A stretch of 64,000 nt of DNA from Phycisphaerae bacterium (lineage in GTDB: Bacteria; Planctomycetota; Phycisphaerae; UBA1845; Fen-1342): assembly GCA_028277645.1 (NCBI GenBank), contig JANQFV010000016.1:1-64000 (forward strand), read 5' to 3'. Under the pieces are notes generated by a model that had not been told where the DNA came from, did not search any database, and saw only the letters and a program-made list of their open reading frames with translations. The translations under genes and the position numbers were made by a program. Below are positions 37,836 to 46,486 of the stretch, piece by piece (within the stretch, counting starts at the first letter, position 1; the number at the start of each line of letters is the position of its first letter).

Positions 37836-39095
37836 ATGACCTCATCTCAGCAAGGACAAGTGTCCTGCCCAAGTTGCAGCCACCGCCAAGTGTTCACGCA
37901 ATGGAGCAGCCTAAATGCCACGACTGACCCGCACCTGAAGACGGAGTTGCTTAACAGTGCATTGACGACGTTGCACTGTCCGCACTGCGGCGCGAGAACC
38001 GCCGTCGAGTACGATCTTCTGTACCACGATATGCAGCGGAAACTGGCGGTCTGGCTGAAGTATCCCGACAGCCAGGGCCACTGCCGTGTGGACGAGCGCG
38101 CAGCAATAGCGTTTTCGGAGCTAGCGGACGGCTACACGACTCGCCGCGTGTCAAACTTGCCGGAGCTGTTGGAGAAGATCCGGATATTTGACGACGGGCT
38201 GGACGACTGCCTTGTAGAATTGGCGAAAGTGCTCATCAGCATTCGCGAGAATATGAGCTTGCCGTCGACATTCTCGTATGCTGGAACGGGGCGGCCGCTC
38301 TTTGGTCGACGGTTCCTGCGTTTCACTGAGGAAGTTGCGGAGGGCGTTCTGGAACGTCGGTATCCGTCAAGAGAGACGCTCAAAGTAGCCCATGATCTCT
38401 CAGCACGATTCTGCACACCGCTTAGACCAACCGATCGTTTTGAGCACGTAGATCAGGCGTTTGTGATGCGAGCTCTCGCCGCTGAAGGGCTCGTGGAAGA
38501 GGTAACTGCACCTCCTGAGCACACGGACCGTGCTTCGTCTCCGCAACAACGGGCATCAGAGAGTGCCTCATCTGATCTCGAACGACACGCTTCCAGCCTT
38601 GGGGTCCAGATTCTGTTGATATCTGCACATGAGGTCTCGGTTCTAGAACGGCTGTGGAAACGACAACTCGGTGCACCACAGCGAACTAGGCTGTTCGCGG
38701 AGTACGTCGCATATCTTGTCACGGTCGCTGACCGTCTCGCGTACGGGAAGTTCGGTGATCCCAGACGAACCGAGTTCATGGCCGTGGCGATTGACAGAAT
38801 CAGGGCTGATTTTGCGAAGTCGAGGTCCATCGGCGAGACTTCCATAGACGGAGGGCAGTTTTGCGATCAACTGATCACTGAACGGTTGCAGCAGTATGCC
38901 CCGGAGCGCGACATGGGAAGCCACATCTTCGCGGCAGCCAGAATCGTCGCGAAGTGTGCCGGTAGCGCCCTTCACGTTTCTCCTTCGCGATCGCTCGTTG
39001 AGGAAACGGCGCGGTCAATGAGCGTCGCTACCACCACGGCACTTTCTTCGAGCCCTCCCTTCGTGACGCTAGTAAAGGACAATAAGAGGAGTTAG
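37836..39095 (+). CDS. CpXC-domain protein
   Basis: CpXC is a presumed zinc-binding domain of unknown function. Residues ~8-70 fit it well: VSCPSCSHRQVFTQW, LLNSALTTLHCPHCGA, YDLLYHDMQRKLAVWL, with two Cys pairs (CPSC and CPHC). The remaining ~270 residues are mostly helical and unrecognised. The gene is visibly less GC-rich (about 50-62% in lines I counted) than its neighbours, suggesting later acquisition. It is co-transcribed with a 97-aa gene 4 bp downstream and has its own promoter candidate at 37621. Function unknown. Confidence 0.82.
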   Translation: MTSSQQGQVSCPSCSHRQVFTQWSSLNATTDPHLKTELLNSALTTLHCPHCGARTAVEYDLLYHDMQRKLAVWLKYPDSQGHCRVDERAAIAFSELADGYTTRRVSNLPELLEKIRIFDDGLDDCLVELAKVLISIRENMSLPSTFSYAGTGRPLFGRRFLRFTEEVAEGVLERRYPSRETLKVAHDLSARFCTPLRPTDRFEHVDQAFVMRALAAEGLVEEVTAPPEHTDRASSPQQRASESASSDLERHASSLGVQILLISAHEVSVLERLWKRQLGAPQRTRLFAEYVAYLVTVADRLAYGKFGDPRRTEFMAVAIDRIRADFAKSRSIGETSIDGGQFCDQLITERLQQYAPERDMGSHIFAAARIVAKCAGSALHVSPSRSLVEETARSMSVATTTALSSSPPFVTLVKDNKRS

Positions 39096-39099
39096 TACT

Positions 39100-39393
39100 G
39101 TGAGAAATGGTGATCGTCGTGATTCGTTTCCGGTTCGCCAAGTCGGCGATGGAGACTGGGAGGTTCTAATCGCGTCCGAGGACATCTGGGTACAGTGTGA
39201 AACAGAGAAAGATGCGCGAATACTCTCCAGGGCGCCTAAGTTGGAACTCGACGCTCTCGAACGTGCGCGCAGCGGGCTGGAATTCGCGGCTGAGTTGGAC
39301 GCACTTGCGGATGTCCTCGAGAGATGCCAGATCGGCTTCGGCTCAAGGTTTTTCCGTCGACGCGCGGCGGAGGTACGTCGTGAAGCTGAGTAG
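39100..39393 (+). CDS. Small protein coupled to the CpXC gene
   Basis: Not recognised. The 97-aa product is soluble, with an N-terminal beta-like half (SFPVRQVGDGDWEVLIASED) and a helical, Ala/Glu/Arg-rich half (DALERARSGLEFAAELDALA) ending in Arg-rich RFFRRRAAEVRREAE. GTG 39100 has GAGGAG upstream and lies 4 bp past the CpXC stop, so it is surely co-transcribed. An IWVQC near residue 30 holds one of only two Cys. A partner or accessory of the CpXC protein is the simplest reading. Confidence 0.72.
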   Translation: MRNGDRRDSFPVRQVGDGDWEVLIASEDIWVQCETEKDARILSRAPKLELDALERARSGLEFAAELDALADVLERCQIGFGSRFFRRRAAEVRREAE

Positions 39394-39536
39394 ACAACTC
39401 GCCCAGGCGCGGCCGTCCGACGCGGGCGATGAGGATTCTGAATCTCTGCTTCCATTCGGACGATCACCGGCCAGGCTGCAACGTGGCGATACGCGCGAAC
39501 GTACAGTTGCCTTTCGTCCATGCCGGACAATACGAC

Positions 39537-39619
39537 GGGCGCAGCGAGGAGGAACCTGCCTGCGAGTGACCGGTTGTGCGCACTCGCGAGCAGATTCCTC
39601 GCATTCGCTCGGAATGACG
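39537..39619. repeat. Palindromic repeat, copy 1 (GGAATGAC type)
   Basis: The right arm reads AGATTCCTCGCATTCG then CTCGGAATGACG (39592-39619). The left arm near 39539-39562 is its imperfect complement (GCAGCGAGGAGGAACCTGC). It lies just past the 3' end of the cupredoxin gene. A second copy is at 40630-40722. This resembles the widespread bacterial repeat whose core is GTCATTCCGAGCGAAGCGAG. Confidence 0.7.
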
Positions 39620-39653
39620 CTACCGCGTCGCTCCGGATGAAGTTGCTGCGCTA

Positions 39654-40358
39654 CTACGGGTTCAGCAGCAGCGCGACGAACGGGTTGATGTCGTCGAAAC
39701 CGACGCTGCCGTTGCCGCTCACGTCGGCGTTCTGATAGTCACAGTCCGGAAACGCAGCTTCGTACGTCGCCTGACCGTCGACCAGCGCCAGCACGAAGGG
39801 GTTGATGTCGCCGAAACCCACGACGCCGTCGCAATCCATGTCGCCGGGCAGTGACGGCTCAACTACGTGAATGGCGCCGGCCATGCTGGTGTGGAACGTG
39901 ACCCGGCAGGTGTAGAAGTAGTCACCCACGTCGCCCGACGTCAGCGTCCAGGTGATCTGGTCCGTGGTCGGGGCCGGATCCGCGGTGAAGTCCGCGATCG
40001 GCGTGAGGGTGGCGGCGTCGATCACCGCGCCGTCCGTCGTCGCGCGCGCATAGCTGCCGTCCGTTCCGGTCACCGGCAGCGTATCGTCGGTGATGACGAA
40101 CGGATGGCTGCCTGTCGTGCGCATGAACGTGTACGTCTGCCCGACGTGCAGTATCAGCGTCGGGTCGGGCTCATCCGTGAACGTCCCGCTCCCATCCGAC
40201 CAGTTGAGGAGGAAGCTGGATGCGCCCGAATTTCCAATCGAGAAATCAACGCCGGCGTCAATTTCGTAGACGCTCGGTGCCACCATGGTGGTGTCCGCCA
40301 GTGCCACTGAAAATGCGGACAGACCGACCAAGCCAAGAATCGTGACATGCTTTGTCAT
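39654..40358 (-). CDS. Exported cupredoxin-type protein with dockerin-like C-terminus
   Basis: The 234-aa product has a signal peptide (cleavage near VALADTTM). It has a plastocyanin/azurin-like beta domain (about 30-165) with a complete type-1 copper set: His in GSHPFVITDD, then Cys, His and Met in YTCRVTFHTSM (C-x4-H-x2-M). It ends with the paired EF-hand cassette (GDMDCDGVVGFGDINPFVAL and NADVSGNGSVGFDDINPFV). ATG 40358 has GGGAGG eight bases upstream. It is probably a surface-held electron carrier or copper binder; the partner is unknown. Palindromic repeats flank the gene on both sides. Confidence 0.87.
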   Translation of the reverse strand: MTKHVTILGLVGLSAFSVALADTTMVAPSVYEIDAGVDFSIGNSGASSFLLNWSDGSGTFTDEPDPTLILHVGQTYTFMRTTGSHPFVITDDTLPVTGTDGSYARATTDGAVIDAATLTPIADFTADPAPTTDQITWTLTSGDVGDYFYTCRVTFHTSMAGAIHVVEPSLPGDMDCDGVVGFGDINPFVLALVDGQATYEAAFPDCDYQNADVSGNGSVGFDDINPFVALLLNP

Positions 40359-40727
40359 GTCAGAGACCTCCCGGCGACGACTGCGCAGCCGTCGCCTGCG
40401 CAACATCCCACGCGTGCCCGAACGTTTCGCCGGTCGCGCGACACGCGCAACCGCTGGCACCCGCCTCCTCACCTACATCTTAGCACGCCGGGCGCATGTC
40501 ACGAAGAAATTCGGCGGGTTTTTGATGAGGAGAATGCGATTGCGTTCGCGTGTGCAAGACCGAACAGTGCGTTCGACCTGTTTCAGCGACGTGGCGATCA
40601 GTGGGAGGCGACCGGGGCGAGCTTCGTCAGTCATTCCGACAAGCGGAGCGCGGAGGAATCTACTTGCGCGCGGACATTGTTCTGCAATCGCAGGTAGATT
40701 CCTCGCCTTCGCTCGGAATGACTCGGC
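40359..40727. other. Intergenic region between the cupredoxin and M1-peptidase genes
   Basis: This stretch of 369 bp carries no gene that I can support. Its right part is the palindromic repeat copy 2 (40630-40722). The left part is Arg/Pro-coding shadow in all frames. The cupredoxin promoter should lie here, but no convincing -35/-10 pair was seen. Confidence 0.5.
40630..40722. repeat. Palindromic repeat, copy 2 (GGAATGAC type)
   Basis: The left arm begins GTCATTCCGACAAGCG and continues CGGAGGAATCTACTTGCG. The right arm reads CGCAGGTAGATTCCTCG then CTTCGCTCGGAATGAC. The arms are imperfect reverse complements over ~34-39 bp around a ~20-bp centre, able to form a long hairpin. It abuts the 3' end of the M1 peptidase gene (stop at 40728). 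Confidence 0.8.
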
Positions 40728-43067
40728 CTACGGACTGACCAGCAGCGCGACGAACGGATTGATGTCGTCGAAGCCGACGCTGCCGTTGCCGCTGACGTCC
40801 GCGTTCTGATAGTCGCAGTCCGGGAAGGCGGCATCGTAGGACACCTCACCCTCAACCAGAGCCAACACGAACGCGTTGATGTCGCCGAAGTCCACGGCGC
40901 CATCGCAGTTCATATCGCCGGCGGCGTAGAGCGCTTCGATGGTGAACTGAATCGTCGCGTCACCACCGGCCACGCCATCGCCGGACGGCAGGTTATCGGC
41001 GACTTCGCCGTCGAGCGCTTGCCCGCTGTTGTTCGCAGTCACCGCATCAGCGACGGTCAGCGTGTACGTATCCGCGCCGAGCGCGGCCGCGGTCGTCAGC
41101 GTCGCCGTGTTTGAGCCACTGTCGTAGGCGAACGTCACCGGTATCGCTCCGGCGCTATCTCCGACCAGCGTGTAGTCGCCGGCGGCGGTGCTCACCGGTG
41201 TATGGAACGTGACGCTGACCTCGCTCGGCGCAACATCAGTCGTCAGCGTCTCGCCCGGCGCGGGTGCGCTCGCGACAATCACCGGCGGTCCGGCAACATA
41301 GCTCGTGCTCGACGCGCTGCCGCGCAGGATCCACTCGTCCGGATCGAATTGCACGCTTGACGCCGGCCCGCTGATCGGGATCACGAAGTGCTCGGGGTCG
41401 TTGTCGTTGAACACGACATGCGCCTGGCCATTGACAACAATGTCGATCGGCATCGTGAAGCGCTGATAGCTGCTGGACTGCACCTGATCCACGTACAGCA
41501 GCAGATAGTCCTGCCCGGCCACATTGGTCGACGTCCAGCCGTACGCATACGAGGGGGTATACTCGCCGTAGACCCACTCCTGGAAGAACCAGTCCAGACT
41601 ACCGCCATAGAACGACTCGCACACGGCCTGGAAGTCGTCGGTGGTCGCCGCCGAGTCCTCGAACGCCGCGCGGTACGCGGCCAGGGTTGCGAAGAAATCC
41701 GCATCGCCCAGCACGTGCCGCAGCATGTGCATCACCCAGCCGCCCTTATCGTACGAGGTGTTGCCGTCGAAGATGTCGTACATGCTGGCAACTTCGGTGT
41801 CGGAGACGTAGACCGTTCCGCCGCCGGTGTACTTCTTGGAAGCCATCGCGGCCTTCAGCGCGGGCAGACCGCTGCTGCCCGGTTTGAACTCCTCCCACAA
41901 GGCTTCGGTGTACGTGGCAAAGCCCTCGTTGAGCCAGATGTGGTTCCACGTCTTGCACGTAACCGCATCGCCCCACCACTGGTGTCCCAGCTCGTGGGCG
42001 GTCACCCGCTCGCTGAACGTACCCTGCGCGGTGAACGTCTGATGCTCCATTCCGCCGCCGAACTCACACTCGTAAATCCCGTATTTCTCGTTCACGAACG
42101 GGTATTCGCCGTAGAGATCGCGCAGCGTGTAAAGCATCTGCACGACCTCGCTCCAGGCGGCACGATTGGTGGGCGTATCGCTCTCGGGATAGATGTAGAA
42201 CAAGACCGGCATCGTGCCGCCGGCCAGGGGCACGTACGTCTCGGTCCAGGTGTTGTAGTTAGTCGACGAGAAACAGACGAGGTACGGCGCGATCGGATAA
42301 TCCGTCGACCAGCGATACCGACTGCGGCTGCCGGATAACGCGTCAACGCCCTCGAGCAGACCGTTGGATGCCGTCACCATCGTCGACGGCGCGATGACCG
42401 CCAGGTCAAGCGTGAACTTATCGCTGTTGTCGCCCGGCTCGCCAAAATCACCATCCTTCGCCGGCCACCAGGTGTATGAGAAATACGCCTCGCTGAGCGT
42501 GTAGACGATGTCCTCGCCGGCATGCGTCGTGAACTCGATCGAGCCGAAGCCCCGTGACTCGGCGTGGCCGAAATAAGCGACCGTCAGCGTGAACACCTCG
42601 TCCATGAAATACGTGCGATCCAGCGTCACCACGCGCGTGGTCGTCGATTGCGTCGACACCGAGACGGGGATGCCACCGATCTCGGCGCTCGTGATGGTGT
42701 ACTGACTGCGCAGCCGGAACGTGAACTGCGTCAGCGCCGGCGACTTGGACTGGACTGTCAGGCTGCACGTGCCCGCCAGGTTGTCGTACTGGCTGGGGAT
42801 GACCTCAATCTCGAGATCGACGTGCAGAAGGTCCGTGTCTTCAAACGCTTCGCGGAGTCCGGCCCGCACCTGCCGTTCGTATTCGGCCTGCCGCGCAGCG
42901 GCGAACTCTTCGGCGTGGTAACGCTGCGCGAGCGCATGCGCCTTCCCGCAGCCGAGCACCTCATCATCGTGACTGTGTCCCGCAGCCACGTTCGTCGCGC
43001 CGCCGGCCGCCACCAGCAACACCGCAAGCCCGGACGTTACGCGCATAATTGCGTTGCTAGACATCAT
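40728..43067 (-). CDS. Exported M1-family metallopeptidase with dockerin-like C-terminus
   Basis: The 779-aa product has a signal peptide (cleavage near TNVAAGHS). The M1 beta and catalytic domains (about 80-540) hold HExxH as His358-Glu-x-x-His362 (TAHELGHQWWGD) and the third zinc ligand Glu381 (LNEGFATYTEAL). The exopeptidase motif GxMEN reads GGMEH at 338-342, with His in place of Asn. An SbsA/Big-type Ig domain follows (about 590-690, SAPAPGETLTTDVAPSEVSV), then the EF-hand cassette (GDMNCDGAVDFGDINAFVLA). ATG 43067 has AAAGGAG eight bases upstream. Peptide hydrolysis outside the cell is the likely role. Confidence 0.92.
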   Translation of the reverse strand: MMSSNAIMRVTSGLAVLLVAAGGATNVAAGHSHDDEVLGCGKAHALAQRYHAEEFAAARQAEYERQVRAGLREAFEDTDLLHVDLEIEVIPSQYDNLAGTCSLTVQSKSPALTQFTFRLRSQYTITSAEIGGIPVSVSTQSTTTRVVTLDRTYFMDEVFTLTVAYFGHAESRGFGSIEFTTHAGEDIVYTLSEAYFSYTWWPAKDGDFGEPGDNSDKFTLDLAVIAPSTMVTASNGLLEGVDALSGSRSRYRWSTDYPIAPYLVCFSSTNYNTWTETYVPLAGGTMPVLFYIYPESDTPTNRAAWSEVVQMLYTLRDLYGEYPFVNEKYGIYECEFGGGMEHQTFTAQGTFSERVTAHELGHQWWGDAVTCKTWNHIWLNEGFATYTEALWEEFKPGSSGLPALKAAMASKKYTGGGTVYVSDTEVASMYDIFDGNTSYDKGGWVMHMLRHVLGDADFFATLAAYRAAFEDSAATTDDFQAVCESFYGGSLDWFFQEWVYGEYTPSYAYGWTSTNVAGQDYLLLYVDQVQSSSYQRFTMPIDIVVNGQAHVVFNDNDPEHFVIPISGPASSVQFDPDEWILRGSASSTSYVAGPPVIVASAPAPGETLTTDVAPSEVSVTFHTPVSTAAGDYTLVGDSAGAIPVTFAYDSGSNTATLTTAAALGADTYTLTVADAVTANNSGQALDGEVADNLPSGDGVAGGDATIQFTIEALYAAGDMNCDGAVDFGDINAFVLALVEGEVSYDAAFPDCDYQNADVSGNGSVGFDDINPFVALLVSP

Positions 43068-43408
43068 ACGTCGCACTCCTTTCGGGTAACGGCTCGTCGC
43101 GGCGTGATCCCAGCGCAGCGAGGCCATACACCTTCACAGATCCAGGCACGCTACACAGCCAGACCATCCCCAGCCGAGTAGCCGGCCCGCCCAGCCGCTT
43201 AATCCTATCCCGTCGGAGATATCCTACAAAGTGGATTCGTGCCTGACGGGCGATTATCGGCCCTGTGACGCCTTCACACTTAGACGCGCTCCGATACGCT
43301 GCTCCGCGCAAGACATGAGAAAAGGCCCCGCCCGCGCCGGAGCGCGCGAGCGGGACCATGTTCTCGCTAGGTGCGGCGATTCGTTTTGACCGACGTCGCG
43401 CGGACGCG
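43068..43408. other. Intergenic region between the M1-peptidase and LamG-like genes
   Basis: There is no supported gene in these 341 bp. The left end carries the M1 gene's ribosome-binding site. The right end carries the terminator at 43320-43357 for the gene ending at 43409. The middle shows no repeat or motif that I can name. Confidence 0.5.
43320..43357 (-). terminator. Terminator of the LamG-like gene
   Basis: On the minus strand GGTCCCGCTCGCG (43357-43345) pairs with CGCGGGCGGGGCC (43336-43324), with two G-T wobbles, followed by TTTTCTC. It lies 52 bp past the stop at 43409. Confidence 0.75.
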
Positions 43409-46291
43409 CTATGGCACCAGGGCGGCGACAAACCCGTTGATGTCCTCAAACCCCAGCGAGCCGTTGCCGCTAAAGTCGCCGTTGAGCGGATCGCAGCCGG
43501 GATAGGCTGCGGCGTATGCCACCGGATCCAGCAGCGCCAGCACGAACGGGTTGATGTCGGCGAAGCTCAGCACGCCGTCGCAGTTCATATCGCCGAGCAC
43601 GACCTCGCACTCGTCCGGAACGCCGTTGCCGTTGTTGTCGGACGATGCACCGCTGGCAATGTCGCATTCATCCGGAATGCCGTTGCTATTGCAGTCGGCG
43701 CTCACGCTGTACACCAAGTCGCACAAGTCGGACTGTCCGTTACCGTTGCAATCGTCCGTGCCGCTGAGTTGGAAATCATCGAAGTAGATGAACCCACCGG
43801 CCGCAACCTCGGCGTTGACGCCGGCCAGTTCCAACGGTCCGCCACCCGCTGTCCACGCGTGGTTGCTGAGCGGCAAACCATCATAGTAGATCTGCACGTC
43901 GTCGAGATCGAGATCGATCTCTACGCGGATGGAGACCCATCTTCCGGTCGCCAATGGCGCTGCTGTACCACCGTTGTCGTAGACCAGCCCTGCCGCCGGG
44001 TCCATGACAACCTGCACGGAGATCGCGTTCGGCGGCAACCCGACGCCGCCCGGCGGATACTGGTTGAACAGATTCAGTGCGTGCAGACCGCCGGTAACAA
44101 ACGTCGGCAGGAACGCGTGGGTCTCGACCGTCCACTTCCCGCTCGTCACGCCGGTGATCGGCTGCGTGACACTCTGATCGGCTTGGAGCCACAGTGACTG
44201 CGTCGGGCTGTTGGCTTGGGCGTTGTCGACGACGCCGTCGCGAATGGGATCGAAGTCACGCGCCTCCCAGCCGCCGGCACCGCCCAGCGATCCAAGCGGA
44301 TACAACTCGAAGTCGTCGGCCCAGTAGACGAAGCTGGACACATGGCACACCGCCGACGCCCAGGGTGCGGCGGTCGCGGCGATCGCGTCAATGTCGTCCT
44401 GCAACAGCCGATCGCCGAACGCGAACGAAGTGCCGTCCAGATACGACGCGTAGATCATGCGCGGACTCAGGCCGCCGGACTCGTCCGCACCGGCCGTCCA
44501 CCAGTCATCCCCGTCAACGCTGAACAGCAGCGCCAGGGCCGGCGTGCAGACATCACACGGCGTGAGCCAGACGAACTCGAACGCATCGATGTCGACGCCC
44601 GGCAGCAATCCCAGGTGAACCTGCGGATCGATCACCTTGACCGGCCCGTACGCCGGCGGGCCCTGCACGATGTAGATCGCGCCCGGATCGAGATCGACTC
44701 CGGTGACCGGATGAATACCGCGAGCCTCGTGATCCGCCGAGAAGTACCACTGTGTGCATCCCTGGCCGGCGTAGTCGAGCGCGTCAACGTCGTCGTCCTC
44801 GTTTTCGGCCTGATCCGGACTCGGCGTCAGATTGACATTCACACCGACCTCATCGGCGGCCGCATACTGCCCGCCGATGACAGCCGGCGCCCCCGGAGCT
44901 ACCACGCCGCCGGAGGTCAACGGGAACAGCCCGACCAGCTCGTCGCGTCCGGCCGTCGTGCCGTAGCGCAGTCCTGCGCTGGACAGCGACCCGGTCGGCA
45001 CATCGCAGCCGGCGCCGGCATAGTGCCCGCCGTCGTCATCGTCGAAGGAGATCAACAGGTACCGGGGCGCGTGAATGCACTGTCCACCGAACGCCGGTAT
45101 CGGGGCCGCCACAGGGACGGTCGGATCGATATACGTTCGGAGGTCGACATCGAGCACATCCGTCGCGTCGAGATCAAAGCGGTCGGCGAGCATGGCCTCG
45201 ATCGTCGCACCGGAATACCCGGCACACGTTTCCGCACCGGTCGTCGCCGGCGGACCGTCCGGCGCCTGGGGCCAGTAGTCGGCGAAGAAGATCTCGGGAT
45301 CATCCCTGAGACCATCAGCACCGCCGGCCGGTAGCAGCGGCGTGCTCCAGGCATAGAGATCACCGGGGTCGATCACCTCGTCCAGGTCCAGATTCGGATC
45401 ACTCATCTCCGCGTCCGACCCGATGTCGAGTGAAAAGCCCAGGGCATCCTGCGGCGTCGGATTGCTGAACGGCGGAACGGGCGTGTCGATCCCCAACGCC
45501 AGCCCACCCCAGTACGAAGCCTCGGCATTGTCGGGGTTGTTGAACGGAATCAACGGCGGCAGATTAATCTCCGCCGCTGTCTGACCAACGATGCGAATGG
45601 TGATGACGTCGCCGCCATGCGCTTTGAAGCTACCGGTCGCCACGCCGGCCGGAGGCAGGGCCAACAGCGCCCGCACGTTGACTAGGTTCAGCGGCGACGG
45701 CGTGATCAGATCGTCGCCATTCAACTCCAGGATGATCCCGGCCGTTGACGTGGGATCATCCGGAACAGCGGGCTGCTCCGGCCGATAGTAGTTATTGATC
45801 AGGCTCCACCACGAGTAGTGGATGGTTACTTCCTGGTTCGCCGGGACGCCGCCGACTTTCAACTCGATCGTGGCGTTGATCGTCGCGTTGGCCTGTCCGG
45901 AATAGGGGGCACACTCGCAAAGGTGCTCTGTGCGCGACAGTACCACCCAATCCACCTCCGCAATCGAGCTGCCGATCCCGTCGACACGCGTGCGGGCAAA
46001 GCCGTCCGCGATCAACGGACACGTGGCGACCATCTCGGCGCATAGCGCGCGGACCTGCTGTCCGTAGGCATAACCCTGAAATCCAGGGAGGAACAGGTTG
46101 TTCACATCTGCCGCGTTGCAGTTCGGCGCGCGGCCGCAGTGCGGCGGGGCCGTGGCGATCTGGACGTTGGCGGTGGCCATGAACGCCGACGTTCCCGGGT
46201 CGTCCCACTGGGCTGCCTTGCTAATCGATGCAATTGCTGCTGTCAGCAGCACTGCGGTGGTGATGGTTGTACGTTGTCTGCTCGTGTTCAT
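43409..46291 (-). CDS. Large exported protein with LamG-like domain, DxNxNGxPDEC repeats and dockerin-like C-terminus
   Basis: The 960-aa product has a signal peptide (cleavage near ASISKAAQW). The N-terminal ~680 residues are not recognised; they are Asp/Pro/Ala-rich with beta character and a few Cys. A concanavalin/LamG-like domain follows (about 685-840, DDFELYPLGSLGGAGGWEA, WTVETHAFLPTF). Then come thrombospondin-3-like calcium repeats (CNGNGQSDLCDL, CNSNGIPDECDI, NNGNGVPDECEV) and the EF-hand cassette (GDMNCDGVLSFADINPFVLA). ATG 46291 has AAGGAGG upstream. Calcium-stabilised surface display is the likely state; the function is unknown. Confidence 0.87.
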   Translation of the reverse strand: MNTSRQRTTITTAVLLTAAIASISKAAQWDDPGTSAFMATANVQIATAPPHCGRAPNCNAADVNNLFLPGFQGYAYGQQVRALCAEMVATCPLIADGFARTRVDGIGSSIAEVDWVVLSRTEHLCECAPYSGQANATINATIELKVGGVPANQEVTIHYSWWSLINNYYRPEQPAVPDDPTSTAGIILELNGDDLITPSPLNLVNVRALLALPPAGVATGSFKAHGGDVITIRIVGQTAAEINLPPLIPFNNPDNAEASYWGGLALGIDTPVPPFSNPTPQDALGFSLDIGSDAEMSDPNLDLDEVIDPGDLYAWSTPLLPAGGADGLRDDPEIFFADYWPQAPDGPPATTGAETCAGYSGATIEAMLADRFDLDATDVLDVDLRTYIDPTVPVAAPIPAFGGQCIHAPRYLLISFDDDDGGHYAGAGCDVPTGSLSSAGLRYGTTAGRDELVGLFPLTSGGVVAPGAPAVIGGQYAAADEVGVNVNLTPSPDQAENEDDDVDALDYAGQGCTQWYFSADHEARGIHPVTGVDLDPGAIYIVQGPPAYGPVKVIDPQVHLGLLPGVDIDAFEFVWLTPCDVCTPALALLFSVDGDDWWTAGADESGGLSPRMIYASYLDGTSFAFGDRLLQDDIDAIAATAAPWASAVCHVSSFVYWADDFELYPLGSLGGAGGWEARDFDPIRDGVVDNAQANSPTQSLWLQADQSVTQPITGVTSGKWTVETHAFLPTFVTGGLHALNLFNQYPPGGVGLPPNAISVQVVMDPAAGLVYDNGGTAAPLATGRWVSIRVEIDLDLDDVQIYYDGLPLSNHAWTAGGGPLELAGVNAEVAAGGFIYFDDFQLSGTDDCNGNGQSDLCDLVYSVSADCNSNGIPDECDIASGASSDNNGNGVPDECEVVLGDMNCDGVLSFADINPFVLALLDPVAYAAAYPGCDPLNGDFSGNGSLGFEDINGFVAALVP

Positions 46292-46411
46292 CGCCAGCCT
46301 CCTTGTGGGTCTGGGCTCAATGAGGCTTAGTGAAACCGCCACATGCTTAGATATAGGAGTGAATCGGGGCGATTTGACACGAGATCCCCGAATTCACCGT
46401 TCGCTCGATCA

Positions 46412-46456
46412 GAACAAAGAGAAGCCCGCCCTCGCGGGTGACCACGACGGCGGGCA
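46412..46456 (-). terminator. Terminator of the subtilase gene
   Basis: On the minus strand GCCCGCC (46455-46449) pairs with GGCGGGC (46430-46424), followed by TTCTCTTTG. It lies 31 bp past the stop at 46487. The T tract is interrupted, so strength is uncertain. Confidence 0.55.
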
Positions 46457-46486
46457 CTGAGTCCCCAGGTGCAAGGAGCGTAAGGG

